Below are positions 32,937 through 44,661 of a stretch of 64,000 nt of DNA, piece after piece. A program made the position numbers and the translations under genes. Within the stretch, counting starts at the first letter, position 1; each line of letters begins with the position of its first letter. The notes under the pieces were generated by a model. The model was given only the letters and a program-made list of their open reading frames with translations. It searched no databases and had not been told where the DNA came from. The stretch is from Lineolata rhizophorae. Lineage: Eukaryota > Ascomycota > Dothideomycetes > Lineolatales > Lineolataceae. The stretch spans positions 483,916 through 547,915 of the forward strand of contig MU001690.1 in the NCBI GenBank assembly GCA_010093515.1, read 5' to 3'.

Positions 32937-34701
32937 CTAAGTGCTGCGGCTTCCAACCGGCGGCGGGAACCGTGCCCGCCACTGGCGCCCCTTGAGTTGC
33001 ACCGCGATGATGGAGACAATGAAGAACGCGACGATAGCAGCCTGGCACCCGAACGCGATCGCTGGTCCATTGTGGTGGACCCAGTCCAGCTGGAAATAAA
33101 CAACGCAGAAGCCACCTGAGACAAACGTTAGCAGGGTTCTACAAACACATAGCTTACGCTGAGGATGGCTCTTCCACTTACCGACAGTGCGCATTGCGTT
33201 CATCCACGCCGCGGCGAGGGCAGCGTGCTGTGGGAACACGTCAAGCACATACGCCGAGATCACCACCATACATCCCAAGGTCGAGAAGCAGTTCATGGCC
33301 CAGCCAAAGGCAATCCCGACCCACGACACTTGGTGCTGAAGCGTCTCTCCAAAGACGACGAGACCAATGATCCCTATAATCCAGGAGGGGTAGATCCCCC
33401 AGAGGCGGCTCTCTGGTCGATACGTGCCACCGTGAGTACGGATGTAACGGTTGCAAAGGAAGTCATTGAACCAGTGGCCCCAGAACTCAGCAAGAAGGGT
33501 TCCAATCATTGGTGCGAAGTAGAGAAGCGCCACAGCAGTGTTGCTGAAGAGGTAAGGCGGCGGCTTGACGAATTGTGTGATTGTAGACACGAGGCCAATG
33601 GTCCACATGGTGATCCAGGTGACGAAACCGAGAGCTTTTTTGAGGTGTCAGTCACTACCTTGTTTTATTTCCTTCAATTCTATTATGGGAGGACTTACTA
33701 GGTAGAAGAAGGTAGGGCCGGACAAAGACGGAGAACAGGTCCACAGTGACTTCCCATACACCAGGCTTTCCTTCAGACTCCATCACCCCGGTGACGCCAG
33801 TAAGCAACATCACCCTCCCAATGATACCTCCTCGCCTGGTCGGCTGCTTCTCGAGGTTGCGATTGTATAGCGTCTCGTCGCCCAAAAGGATGATGAGAAG
33901 GACAGAGAACCCATAGAACCCGCAAAGAACGCCGAAGGTGTTGCGCCAATCGAGCTCCTGGATGATAAAGCCAGAAACGAAAGGACCTAGGTACGGACCT
34001 AGCAAGAATGAAAACGCCCAGATATTGACCTTACGAGCACGTTCGTGGAAAAAGAACATGTCGTGGACTATGCTTAGACCAATGACTTGCGGCGGCGCAC
34101 CGAAGAAGCCTTGCAGAGTTCGGCAGGCTGTGAAGCCCGCATATCCAGAGGCATAAGTGGCGCCAATAGAGCACACCAAGGTCAAGAATTGTGACCAGAA
34201 GAGCACAGGCAACCTTCGATATTGTCAGTAACAGTCCTATGTGGCTGTGGAAGGACTTCGCGACTCTGTTGAACTCAGCGACCGAGGGGGAAGTCCGACG
34301 TACCTTCCATAGCGCTGGACCAAAGGAACAGCAAGCAGGCCACCAGGGCCCTGCATGAAGATTGCACCGCTGATGGAGTTCGCGACGTCTGGAACACTCA
34401 TATGCCAGTCCATCGCCTGCGCCTCGAACAGAGTCGAGCCCCAAGTAATGACCCAGTCAGTGAGAAAGCATCCCGGAAGGAGCGCAAGAAAGACGCAATG
34501 CTTCTTGATCCAAGACCAGTTGAGAGGATCATTCTGGTCGTCCGAAGGCTGTGGGATAAGGACGGTCTTGCCATCCTTGGCATGCTTCAGCTGGCTGTGA
34601 GCCCCAGTGCCGGCCTCGGCGCTGTTGTCCACTTCCTCCTTGACGATGTAAACATCGCCGGCACCTTCGGGGTCGGTTTTGGTGTTGACGCGTTCAACCA
34701 T
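32937..34701 (-). CDS. MFS transporter, DHA1-like
   Basis: Four exons (34304-34701, 33699-34213, 33182-33634, 32937-33115; introns 90, 64 and 66 bp) encode 514 residues. A polar N-terminus with DDQNDPLNWSWIKKH, the usual 'DPxNWxxxKK' entry of fungal DHA1 carriers, precedes twelve hydrophobic helices. LVQRYGRLPVLFW covers the loop 2/3 motif region (the usual 'D..GRR' is reduced to Q-R-Y-G-R). RTLQGFFGAPPQVIGLSIVHDMFFFHERAR and LLGPYLGPFVSGFI match family helices 4 and 5. The likely role is proton-coupled export or uptake of a small organic compound; the substrate cannot be read. The last intron keeps frame and has no stop, so unspliced RNA would add 22 residues. The gene is divergent from the FAT1-type gene, 2.2 kb apart. 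Confidence 0.87.
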
Positions 34702-36927
34702 GGCTGATTTTCAGACAATCGGAGAAGCAATGATGAGTGATCCAAAACCAGGCTGAGCAGGAGGGAGGCTCCTCCTTAAGAATTGGCCCCATTCCGGACC
34801 TCCACCGGGCTTGGTCTACATGTCCACTAAATGTCTTCGTCCCAAAAATGAGTTTCGAGACCAGGGTTCTGCTGCGTTACGTGAGAAGCTCCCGCGACTG
34901 GACGCCTTTACTCAGTAACGGAGTGCGGAGCCGGTTGCCCGGGCGTGCACACCGCAATCTATGTTTTGCACAGTTTTCCGGCCTCGCACCTAAGCTTTAA
35001 TATAATAGGACGCCATACGACGCCCTTCTGCATAATACTGTGCTGAGGCCCTGTACGATTGAAATTCGTGGTCATGCAAATCGGTGTGGCTGACTGACGC
35101 TGAAGCCATTGCGGAGTGATTGATCGACAACACATGGATCCTAGTCAGGATTTGGCCCGAGAGGACGGCCCGATCGACACGGGCCTCTTCAAAGGGTCCG
35201 AGATAATGGCCTATGGCCAGTAAGAAGGTCGCCCTTTTGGAAAGCGGAGTGGAGCCGGTGTGCCTCCCGTGCTGCCTTGATTTCCCCGACATGTTTGCGG
35301 ACTAGTCACGGCCCTGGGCCAATTATCTTCCATCGGAGATTTCACAGATTCACACTTCCATTGGACGCGCTTTGTCTGTGGTCAGCCCAACCTAAAAAGA
35401 GGTCGAAAGCGACTGATAACGGGAGCGCAGGTACATCCATACCCCGTAAGCGGCTACAGGAGTCGCTGCGTTGGCACTGAGACTGCCCAGGCCCACTTCC
35501 GTTTGCAGGAACAGCTGAGGGGTTCATCCTGTGATTGGATCACTCACGCCCAACAAAACCCCTGGCAAGCCGGGCACGTTTCGAAGGACCTGGACACCCA
35601 TTCACATGAAAGACACATGGCCCCCAAGCAGCAGGCCAGCCCGCCTTGCGCACGACCGGAGTAATCGTAGCACGGTTTCTTCTTGTGATCAGATCGCGTT
35701 CATAACCTTAAGTCACGACTAAGGATCCAAGCGTTCCACCCAAGTACGTTGGTTACTGCACTTCTTAAGATCTCGAGGACAGATGTTTTTGCTGATGGCA
35801 GCCCGGTCCTTTCCCCTCAAAACGCACTTCAGTACAGATAACACGCCCTATTTCCCGTCGGCATCGCGGGCAACCTTTGCAGATGCTCTGGCTAATGTGA
35901 GCGGCGCCCTTTTATTCAAGGTGCTCTCGTATCCGCGACTCTGAAATGCCCGCTCGAGTCGGCTAATGAGACACAGCGCAAACTGCCGAGGGGGACGGCT
36001 GAAGAGTGCGCGTCGCACGTACGGAGTACGGAGTACGGAGTAACATGCAAGAGGGAAAAGGAAAAATGAAAAGCTCGTCGCTCACGAGTGCGTCCCACCG
36101 AACGACACCAGAAGTCGACAGAGGGCTCTTCATCCACGTGAAGGAGAGTCAAGCCAGCTTTTATCTGCAAGCGCCCGGAGCTCATCAGCCCGTCTGATGG
36201 CGTACATAAGCAACATAAGCTCACATGATCGGGGAGCTTGGCCTAGCCAGTGACAACCCGCACAGGATTCGGGATGTCCAAGGGGCCTCGGACTGAACGC
36301 CCAGAATGTGGGGCATCTGACTGGAGCTGCACACAGCAGCGCCGCCCGGCACGGCATTTCTGCTTGTTAGTGCCGTCTGGGGTACAGTTGCTACGCTAAC
36401 CTACGTCCTTCACGCAAAAGGGATAAGTATAGACGAGAAGCCCACGCCGAGGCGTGATGCCGGGGCCCAAACGGGCAAAGCACCACCAAAAGCCGAGGCG
36501 ACTTGCGCAGTTGCCGACGCTAGATTGGATCACGGCGGCCCTCGGCGGGCCATGGCGGCCCGCGAGAAGCTTTCCAACCCGCCGCTAAGTCCAGTTGCCG
36601 GCGATACCTGGTCGTCCCTCGGCAATCCTCGCCTAATTCACGGCGTTGAGGCCCTGTGGACGAGCCAGCCTGCCGGCAATCCTTGAACGCAGCCGGCATA
36701 TAGATATTAACCGTGCCTTCTGGTCGTCTTTCGCTCTGTTGTCATTTCCCTTCTGCTTCCGCTACAGGTTGTCTGCGTCCTCTCTCTCTCGCAATCGTAT
36801 GCTCCCTGTCGTCAGCCTCTTCACGGCGCGTGCGTCGGGGAATTGGTGTCGCTGAGCGAGGTAGCACAGCACGACTGTGTGCTCTCGGCCGGAGGTTTTC
36901 AGGAGGCCCGGCACTTGTGTCCCGACC
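34702..36927. promoter_or_regulatory. 2.2-kb divergent region, CCTCGG motif cluster near the FAT1-type gene
   Basis: No gene is supported. The hexamer CCTCGG or its complement CCGAGG occurs at 35986-35991, 36286-36291, 36447-36452, 36493-36498, 36540-36545 and 36617-36622; a seventh copy lies in the second intron of the next gene at 37317-37322. This hexamer is the core site of the fatty-acid-responsive Zn2Cys6 factors FarA/FarB of Aspergillus and CTF1 of Fusarium. Five of the six lie within 650 bp of the FAT1-type start codon. The link to FarA control is inference, but the number in so short a span is far above chance. Confidence 0.6.
36021..36043. repeat. short tandem repeat of ACGGAGT
   Basis: About three copies of ACGGAGT follow one another. 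This TACGGAGTA-type repeat is common as a short simple repeat in Pezizomycotina intergenic DNA. A single diverged match on the other strand (TTACTCCGTAC) lies near 5350. Confidence 0.6.
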
Positions 36928-39420
36928 ATGGCGCTCGGTACGTGCTGCTTTTGGGTGCCACGGCGTCAACGCTCGGCATCGAGCTTTCAACGCCGTGCTC
37001 CCGCCGTCGTGCTCTCGCCGTCTAGACCGTCGTCGCTTTTCCCGCCGTGAAACACTCACTAATCTCGACTCGATTTTTCGCTTTCCCAGCGACCGCCGCC
37101 GCCGCCGTTGCCGGCACCACGGCCGCAGCTGCGTATATCGACGCCAAGTTCCATCTCCGAAAGGACTACGGGACCATCTCTGCCTTCAAGACAGCCCAAA
37201 AAGAGTGGGCAGCTGCCGGTACGTAGGTTCCACACGTCCCTCATTTACCGGGGATAAAAAGCCAATCGAGCTCGAGCTGCTGTCGACCTAAGTGCCGGAT
37301 GTCCCACCTCGGCAAATGTGTAAGCAGTGACGATGCAAGACCATTTGCCGTGCTAACCCATTCCCATTGGGCGCCTTTTCCTTTCCCAGAGAAATCCGGC
37401 CAAGCCTCCCTCTGGTACAAGTTCGAGGCCCAAGCCGAGCGTCTGGCCGACACGAACGAGGAGTGCGTCTGGTCCCGTCAGGGATGCTACTCGTGGCGGG
37501 AAACGTACGCGCAATGCTGCCGCTACGCGCAATTCTTCCACGAGCTCGGTATCCAGCCCGGCGAGCTCATGGCATTCTACCTCCAGAACTCGCCCGAGTT
37601 CGTCTTCAGTCTACTGGGTAGCTGGGGTGCCGGCTCGGCGCCCGCTCTCATCAATTTCCACCTCGCCGGGGACGCGCTTATCCACTGCCTTAGCGTCAGC
37701 GGCGCCAAAGTGATCGTCGTCGACGATGATGCGGTGTGCAGGGCTCGGATCGAGGAGTCGCGAGCCAGGATCGAAAACGAGCTGAGCATGCGCATAGTGT
37801 TCTTGGATCAGGCTACCAAGAATAGCATAAATGCCATGGAACCTACAAGGCCAGGAGACGAGCTCCGGGCACCTATCACAGGCGACTTCCCCTTTTGTCT
37901 CTTATATACCAGGTAAGCCATCTACACTAGATGAAGAGATGGTTCTTTTTTACTTCTACTATATGAGGTGCAAATTATTAGGCTGACATATCCCCGCCCC
38001 TAATAAAGTGGGTCCACTGGGATGCCTAAGGCCTGTCCTTTCCCAATGGGACGGGCTTGGGCCTTAGGGATGTTCCGTATAGGTGGCATCGGCCTGAAGC
38101 CCCACCCAGATGGCGACAGGTTCTACGACTGCATGCCTCTATACCACGGCACCGGCTGTACCGTGCTAGTATCATGTATGATAACTGGCCTCACGATCTG
38201 CATCGGCAATCGATTCTCCACATCGAGGTTTTGGGACGATATCAGGGCCTCCAAAGCTACAGCATTTGTGTACGTCGGTGAAACGGCGCGCTACCTGCTT
38301 TCGAACCCAAAGTCGGAGAAGGATAAGGACCATAATGTCAAAGTCATGTTTGGAAACGGCCTCCGGCCGGATGTTTGGTTGAAGTTTCAGCACCGGTTCG
38401 ACATTCCATACGTGTCTGAATTCTTCAATAGTACGGAGGGGATGTTCTCCTTAGCAAACGTTTGCGGGGGGCCTTACCTGGCGACTGCTGTCGGCCATCA
38501 TGGTGCGCTACAGCGGTACATGAACCGGAACACTATTGTCCCTGTCGAGATTGATCATGAGACGAACGACATCGTGCGAGACCCGAGAACTGGTTGGGCC
38601 ATCAGGAAGCCATACGAAGAAGGCGGAGAGATTTTGGTCGCGTGTCCGTCAGAGAAAGCCTTCGTAGGCTACTGGCGAAACCCGGAAGCCACGTCTAAGA
38701 GGTTCGTGAAGAATGTGTTCAAAAAGGGCGATATGTGGTATCGCACTGGAGATGCGCTGAGACGGACATCTGACGGGCGGTGGTACTTCATGGACCGGTA
38801 GGGTTCCCAACATATTCTATATATTTTTGCGAGTTTTGGGCATTGATTACTGACTCATACAATTAGGCTAGGTGATACATTCCGATGGAAGTCGGAGAAC
38901 GTGTCAACTTCGGAAGTCGCGACTGTTTTTGGGAACTTCCCCGGAATAGTGGAAGCCAACGTCTATGGCGTTGAAGTTCCAGGTGTGTTCTTAAAAGACA
39001 ACTCGCCTCTTTTCAGCTCCACAGAGGCCTTGAGCTAATTTGAAATCAGGCCATGATGGCCGAGCCGGTTGCGCCGCCATTTACATCCCGCCCGAAAACC
39101 GAGAGATTTTTGACTTCGCCGGATTGCTCCAACACGCGGAAGCGAAGCTGCCGAGATATGCAGTTCCTATTTTCCTCCGCCTCCTAGCCGAGCTGCAGCC
39201 GCTGCACAACAACAAGCCCATGAACAAGGGCCCGTTGCGAAAAGAAGGTATCGATCCTGACCTTGTCGACAAAGACAAGCCGGAAGGAAAGCCGCGCGAT
39301 GTGATCATGTGGTGGCCGAGTGCTTTGGGCCACCCGACTGTAGACGTGGACAAGGAAAAATGGATCGAGTTTACGAGGGACGATTGGAATTCCCTTAAGA
39401 ATGCTCAGGCAAAGTTGTAA
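36928..39420 (+). CDS. FAT1: very-long-chain acyl-CoA synthetase / fatty-acid transport protein (FAT1 type)
   Basis: Six exons (36928-36937, 37090-37218, 37390-37912, 38009-38797, 38867-38982, 39050-39420) encode 645 residues. It activates long and very long fatty acids to CoA esters with ATP, coupled to uptake. Exon 2 gives an Ala-rich membrane segment. [19 protein letters not shown] and [18 protein letters not shown] are typical of the family. Splicing restores the AMP-binding motif [10 protein letters not shown] (residues 219-228) and the FATP/VLACS motif [18 protein letters not shown] (from residue 484). It is near the usual 620-650 residues. The C-terminal peroxisome signal is not evident (it ends QAKL, a weak SKL-like variant). 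The first exon has only 10 nt before the intron and is the weakest part. CCTCGG motifs upstream suggest induction by fatty acids. Confidence 0.9.
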
Positions 39421-40680
39421 GTATCGCTTATTGCCGAAGCATCTCGAGCCTCTTTTGCAACACTCGCGGAGTCTTGTATATGGTATGAGAGATTATGCGT
39501 TGGGATGGCCATGTATACTGTATTGGAAACTCTGGAGGCTAGAGGACGATTTCGTTGCACATAGTTGGCAGTGCTTTGACGGATAGCGATGATTTTAAAC
39601 ATCTTTCCTGAACTGTGCTGCTCCGACTCGAATGCATTCTCGGATATTGGGAGAACTTAGGCCGATAACCCGACGCAATTCGCAAATTTGTCATATTAGG
39701 AATGAGCCTCCAAGCTTGTACCTAACAGCCCCATCGTAGATGAATTGGAAATTTCGAGACCAAGAAAGCATATCGCAACTTGCTTGAAAGGACGGCTTCG
39801 AACTATCGTTGATTTAAATGCAACTAGACTGGTGATTCCCGGGTGAAGTCCTTCAAACGAGTGCAGAATGCGAGCGTGGCGTGATTCAAGGCATTTATTG
39901 GGTGCATGCATGGGTCTCTCGCGATCTGAGCCTCATACACCTCTTGGAGGATGCCAAGCCACATCGCAAGCACTTCCATTTTAGGCCAAGTTGCAGCTTC
40001 ATCTGCCGCAAAAACCCCAGCCTAACCTTCGCTACAAAAGCTTCGCCTTTTTCCACATCCACTCTTACTTGCTTCCTACCCAATATGCTCAAGCCACTAC
40101 CACAGTGGGTCGTCGGTACGTTGTGCGAAAGAGGCGCGGTAGAGATGACGTATCAGTCTAAATATGGTTTCTACGAGAGTGACCACCCCTGCTTCTTCAT
40201 AAACAACCCTCCCCCTCCCCGGGGAGCAGAAATAGGGGTGGTCGATCTTGCACGACCCCTACACTATCTCAGAGAACTCTAAAGCGTGAAACAACTTGCA
40301 GTAGCCCCTCAGTTTCATTCGAAAGGACTAGGGCGAGATAATTACCTCTTTGGGAACAGCTTGCGAGCGCTCCAGGATGCATTTGGTATTGCGTCAACGT
40401 CACGGTAAGGCCTTGACAACACGCTCTATAGCCTTATTACACGTCTCTAGCATTCGCTGGCATTTGTTCTGTAGTATTTGAAGGTTCTCTGCCTCACCAG
40501 GTGTAGGATCTCATTCCAACATATTGTCGTATAATATCACCACTACCTCATATACAATATCTACCCAAAGCTTGGACGAGGAAAACACTTCACCACTTTT
40601 GTCCTTCAACATCTGGATTCGTCAGGCCTCAGGACGTTCCTCTGGTCTTTTGGCATATCCTGTCAACCCTCCAGAGAACC
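39421..40680. promoter_or_regulatory. intergenic with a cluster of STRE-like motifs
   Basis: The left part is the 3' UTR of the FAT1-type gene. In 40186-40309 the stress-element core CCCCT/AGGGG occurs five times (40186, 40212, 40234, 40256 and 40305), 370-495 bp before the RTA1-like start. A 12-bp perfect palindrome CTCCCCGGGGAG lies at 40215-40226. STREs bind Msn2/4-type factors in yeast. Short frames here have no domain. Confidence 0.4.
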
Positions 40681-42005
40681 ATGACTACCTTCGTTACGTC
40701 TGTCGTTCCGACGTTGACATCCACCATACGGAACACTATGCCAGGAAGCACCACGACATCAGCGCAGCCTACGTGCACAACCGCAACTCCGGGGAAATAC
40801 GGCCACGTCCCAGCCGATGCGTGCAATGCTTATTACAGTTATGATCCCTCATTTGTGGCCGCGGTGACTTTTGCCGTGTTCTTCGGGATCTCAACAGTCA
40901 CACACTTCGGCCAGGCGATATGGTACAAAAAGGTTCGTTTTGATTTGGCCAGTGATCAAGCCTTCAAAGGATATACAGACCTAGGTGGTCTCAAAAGGGT
41001 CGTTCGCATTTAGCTAACTTCTCTTGGTTTAGAAATATCTTTGTTCAGTGATTACGATGGCGGCGTTGTGGGAGACGCTGGCTTTTGTCGTCCGTGCACT
41101 GGGCTCCAGGGACCAACAAAGCCTTGGAATGGTAGTTATTGCCACTCTTCTACTTCTTCTTGCACCAATTCGTAAGTGTGGCGAGCATTGTTTTGACGAG
41201 ACCTTTACCGAGTTACGTACCTGACATTATATCGTAGTAATAAACGCCTTCGTGTACATGACCCTCGGAAGAATGATCTACTATTTCCTTCCAGAGCGAA
41301 GAATATGGCGATTCAAAGCCTCCTCACTGGCTAAGACTTTTGTGTGGCTTGATATATCTGCTTTTGTTGTCCAAGGTGCTGGAGGCAACATGATGTCTGT
41401 TGAAGACTCTCCCAGTACCAACGACACTGGCCGCAAAGTGTACATGATCGGTGTTGGCATCCAAGAGTTCTTCATCCTCATTTTTGTCACCATTGCAGCA
41501 AGATTTCATATCCGTATGAATGATCTGGAGAGGCGTAGGCAAATGGTCAGGAATACGCCGTGGAAGTTCCTTAGCTGGACCCTCTACACCGTTCTAGTGC
41601 TTATCACGGTGAGTTATCCTAAGTCCTAGCACGACGTGTTAAAGTTCAATGGGCTCGACTAACCTAACATACCAATAGATGCGAATCTTATTCCGTTTAG
41701 TCGAGTTCTCCTCCGGGACCGACCTTACGAATGATCTGCTCAGAAACGAGTGGTATGTTCTCGGGTTGGACGCACTACCAATGTTGATTGCCGTCTTCCT
41801 CCTCAACCTTTTCCACCCTGGAAGATCGCTGGTTGGACCAGGGAGCGAGTTCCCTCGCCTCTCTCGAAAAGAGAAGAAGGCTCTTAAGCAACAGAAAAGG
41901 GCTTCTAAAATTAGAGCTAAAGAAAGAAAGAAGACGACAAAGGCAGCGAAGAGGGCCGGAATATCGCTAGAGGATCACACTAGTCTCAGAGAATCTGCAA
42001 GTTGA
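40681..42005 (+). CDS. RTA1-like seven-helix lipid-translocating exporter family protein
   Basis: Four exons (40681-40932, 41033-41171, 41238-41608, 41679-42005; introns 100, 66 and 70 bp) encode 362 residues. After a Thr/Ser-rich start, the family segment begins: YDPSFVAAVTFAVFFGISTVTH, KKYLCSVITMAALWETLAFVVRALG, APILINAFVYMTLGRMIYYFLPE, DISAFVVQGAGGNMMS, and RLVEFSSG...NEWYVLGLDALPMLIAVFLLNLFHPGR. These match the RTA1 domain ('E..GY..R', 'DI.S...Q..GGG', 'RVIEF..G..G'). The C-terminal tail is very Lys/Arg-rich. RTA1/RSB1 relatives give resistance to sterol inhibitors and sphingoid bases. Here the Arg after WETLAFVV and the DIS...Q...G block are present. Exact function is unknown. Confidence 0.9.
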
Positions 42006-44661
42006 AAAATATGCAACCCGTCGTGAGGTCTTTTTTTTTTTTAGGACACTTACAAAGGTCTTTGGATGGTGTATACTTTCAAGGTTTGGCCAATCGCTGT
42101 ACGAGCTCTTGAGTTGGTGGATTTTCGTGCCTTGTTCTGAGGAAACTGGAAGTTTCAGAGTGGACTGTACGTAATGTAAGAAGATAGACCAGCTTTCTTA
42201 CCCCCAGCTTTTACGGAGAGCTGCAAAAGGAAAAAAAAGAAAGATGCCGAATAATTAGAACAATTGTGTAATGCTGCGGCTCGCGGGCTTCGCCACTGCT
42301 GCAGGATGAGCGTTCATGGAGTTGAGAGGCCGGAGGGGATCCAGATCAGTAGCACGCAGCAAGAATCGATGTAATTTTGATGACAGGGTGACACGAACAG
42401 GTCGGAACAACGCCGGCCGCTAATCTAAAAGTAAAACGCCGCCAATTGAGGGATCATCGGGGGAAGACCAACGTGAGTGCGTAACTGTATGAGGAGAAAC
42501 TCGGACTTCGACATAGACGTTACAACGAGACTACTTCTAATAGAAGCAGAGGCGCCAAGTGCAACCTGCTTGGCAAACTTCAATGCAACATCTTTGCCAA
42601 GCTGATGATACGGGCTCTTCCTGCAGAAGTGGAAAGAATTCTCGAAGAGCTACGTTAGCCGAGATGGTCTTCTAACGCCTTGGGTGGGTCCAGTTTCTTC
42701 GCTTCCCACGCGACCCCACTTTCCGTGGGTTTGGGCCCGGGAGCACATCACGAGATGGAGGAAGTGAATCCTTGTGTAGGCGCCCGTGATAGTGGCCTGA
42801 GTCAGTGTTGAGTAGCCGGCAAGGGCACGGAATGAACGAGGCCCTGATCCCCTCGGCAGTAGCCGCTGGAAGACTTCACGAATGGACGGACAGGATTGGT
42901 GGGGAGAGACGCCATGTCATGTCAGAAGCCTTTCCGTCTGGATCTGCAAGGGCCCGATATGCTTAAAAAATTGGCTCGGACCTCGTCTGATGCAGGGGTG
43001 ACCACAGCCGCAGCAACTTAATCGGACTTTGGCTCGATTCTCCACATTAGATCGAGCCAATGGCGTCGCGAAAAACACTCTGTTCCTGATCTTGGCGGCG
43101 CTGTTCAGCTGGCAAGTGTCAAAAGTCGAGTTTGAATAGCGGCCGTGCGCTGTATCTGGTTGCGAGGAAAAGGCGATGCTTATGTTGGATTGCACAGCCT
43201 CGCCCGACGGGAGCCACAGTCCGCTAAGCTTCGCCAAAGTCCGAGCTAAAACTTGTTTGGGCCAATCACGCTAGCCGCGCAGCCACGGGAAAAAGAAGCA
43301 TCAGCTTAAGGTTGTTTCACGCCCATCGGCTTGGGTTTTCAGCCTCAAAGTTCGGTGGGCGGGTGGGCCACAGCTGTTTCTGTCTCTCGTCTTCCCCGGC
43401 AGCCGGATCCGGCACTCCACCGGGAGGGCCGCCAATGACTCGTCTTTCGCACATAGTTGCTTGCGCATCCGACAGCCGACCGGAGCGCGAGCAAAGCGGC
43501 CCGAAAGCGGAATGAAGTTCAAGAGGATGAATTAAAGGCCTCTGGAGAGTTAGCGGGATGCGCAGGTTCCGGTCCCGCTCGGCGAACGCTGTGTCGGAGA
43601 TAGCTCCCCAAGTCTCTCAAGTCGAACTCGAGACAATGGCGTCGTAGCGGCCGCCGGCGACGGCACCCCATGGTTCGGAGCGAAGTGGAGCGTAAACGGC
43701 GCTGACCGGGGGTGTGGCGCATGGCCCCAGGGGCCAGTGATTTCGGGTAGCCCTTTCCAGGGCGCCAATTGGCCACCCAAACCTCGGGAAGGGCGCCCGG
43801 GCAAACGGTGGCGGGCCTGGCGGGCCTTGGCCCCCGACGTCTCCGCTAGCGAGGCCGGGTTCTGCCCACGTCAACTCGTGGCCATCGCTCGGCATCAGCA
43901 CCAGCCTCAAGGCGCTCGGCTCAGCCCTACTTGGCGGGCCCCGACTTCTTGTCGCTGTGTGGATTCGTCGATTTGGTGTCGTCACTCACCTTATCGTCAT
44001 TAAGCTCAGCAAGCTTTCTGGGAGGATGTCGGCCATCAGATGGGACCCCTTCCTCAGCTCCGGACGGAGCCTACGCGGCGGCTGCCCCATGGTCCTGCAT
44101 ATTCGGCCATCACTAGCTTGCGCCTCGCGATGCTGTTCCCAAAAGTCCGAGCTGACCAGGTCCAATAGGCCTTGGCGCCCTAGAAGAGCTGATTACTCTG
44201 GCGGCCATGGAGCTTTTCTGAAATGACGGAACGGTTACTCAAGTCTCCTACGATGGCCGGGACCAAACCTCACGAGTTAGGGACTTCAGACGCCATCGTC
44301 AGCCACACCTTGTCCGACCTAGTGGCTGCGGTCCTTGCGTTGCTGTTTCGCCGAATCATTTAGGATCTAAACGTTTTTCTACCTGGTAAGCGTGGAGTAG
44401 GACCCGAGGATCCAGACTAAACTCGGTGCCTGAGCTGCTGCCGCCCTCTCGCGAATTAGATCTGCAGATCGATGAGCTGGAAATACCGCTATCATTCAGT
44501 TTCTTTGGTGTAATATCACTCCACTCATTATGAAGACCGTATCATCAGCTTCAATGGCTCCAGTCGCGCAGAAGTAGGTCTACTTGGCTTCTCGCCACCG
44601 AAACATCTGTTCACATCATCCGTCTCTGATCGCCGCTATATAACCACCCCGATGTCTCTCC
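42006..44661. other. 2.7-kb gene-free stretch
   Basis: Starts with a T-rich 3' UTR (a run of T near 42031). From 42900 to 44300 it is GC-rich with many short frames (the longest about 122 codons on the minus strand at 43617-43985, no domain). GATC-containing and pyrimidine-rich DNA just before 44662 should be the next promoter. I see no RNA gene. Confidence 0.45.
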
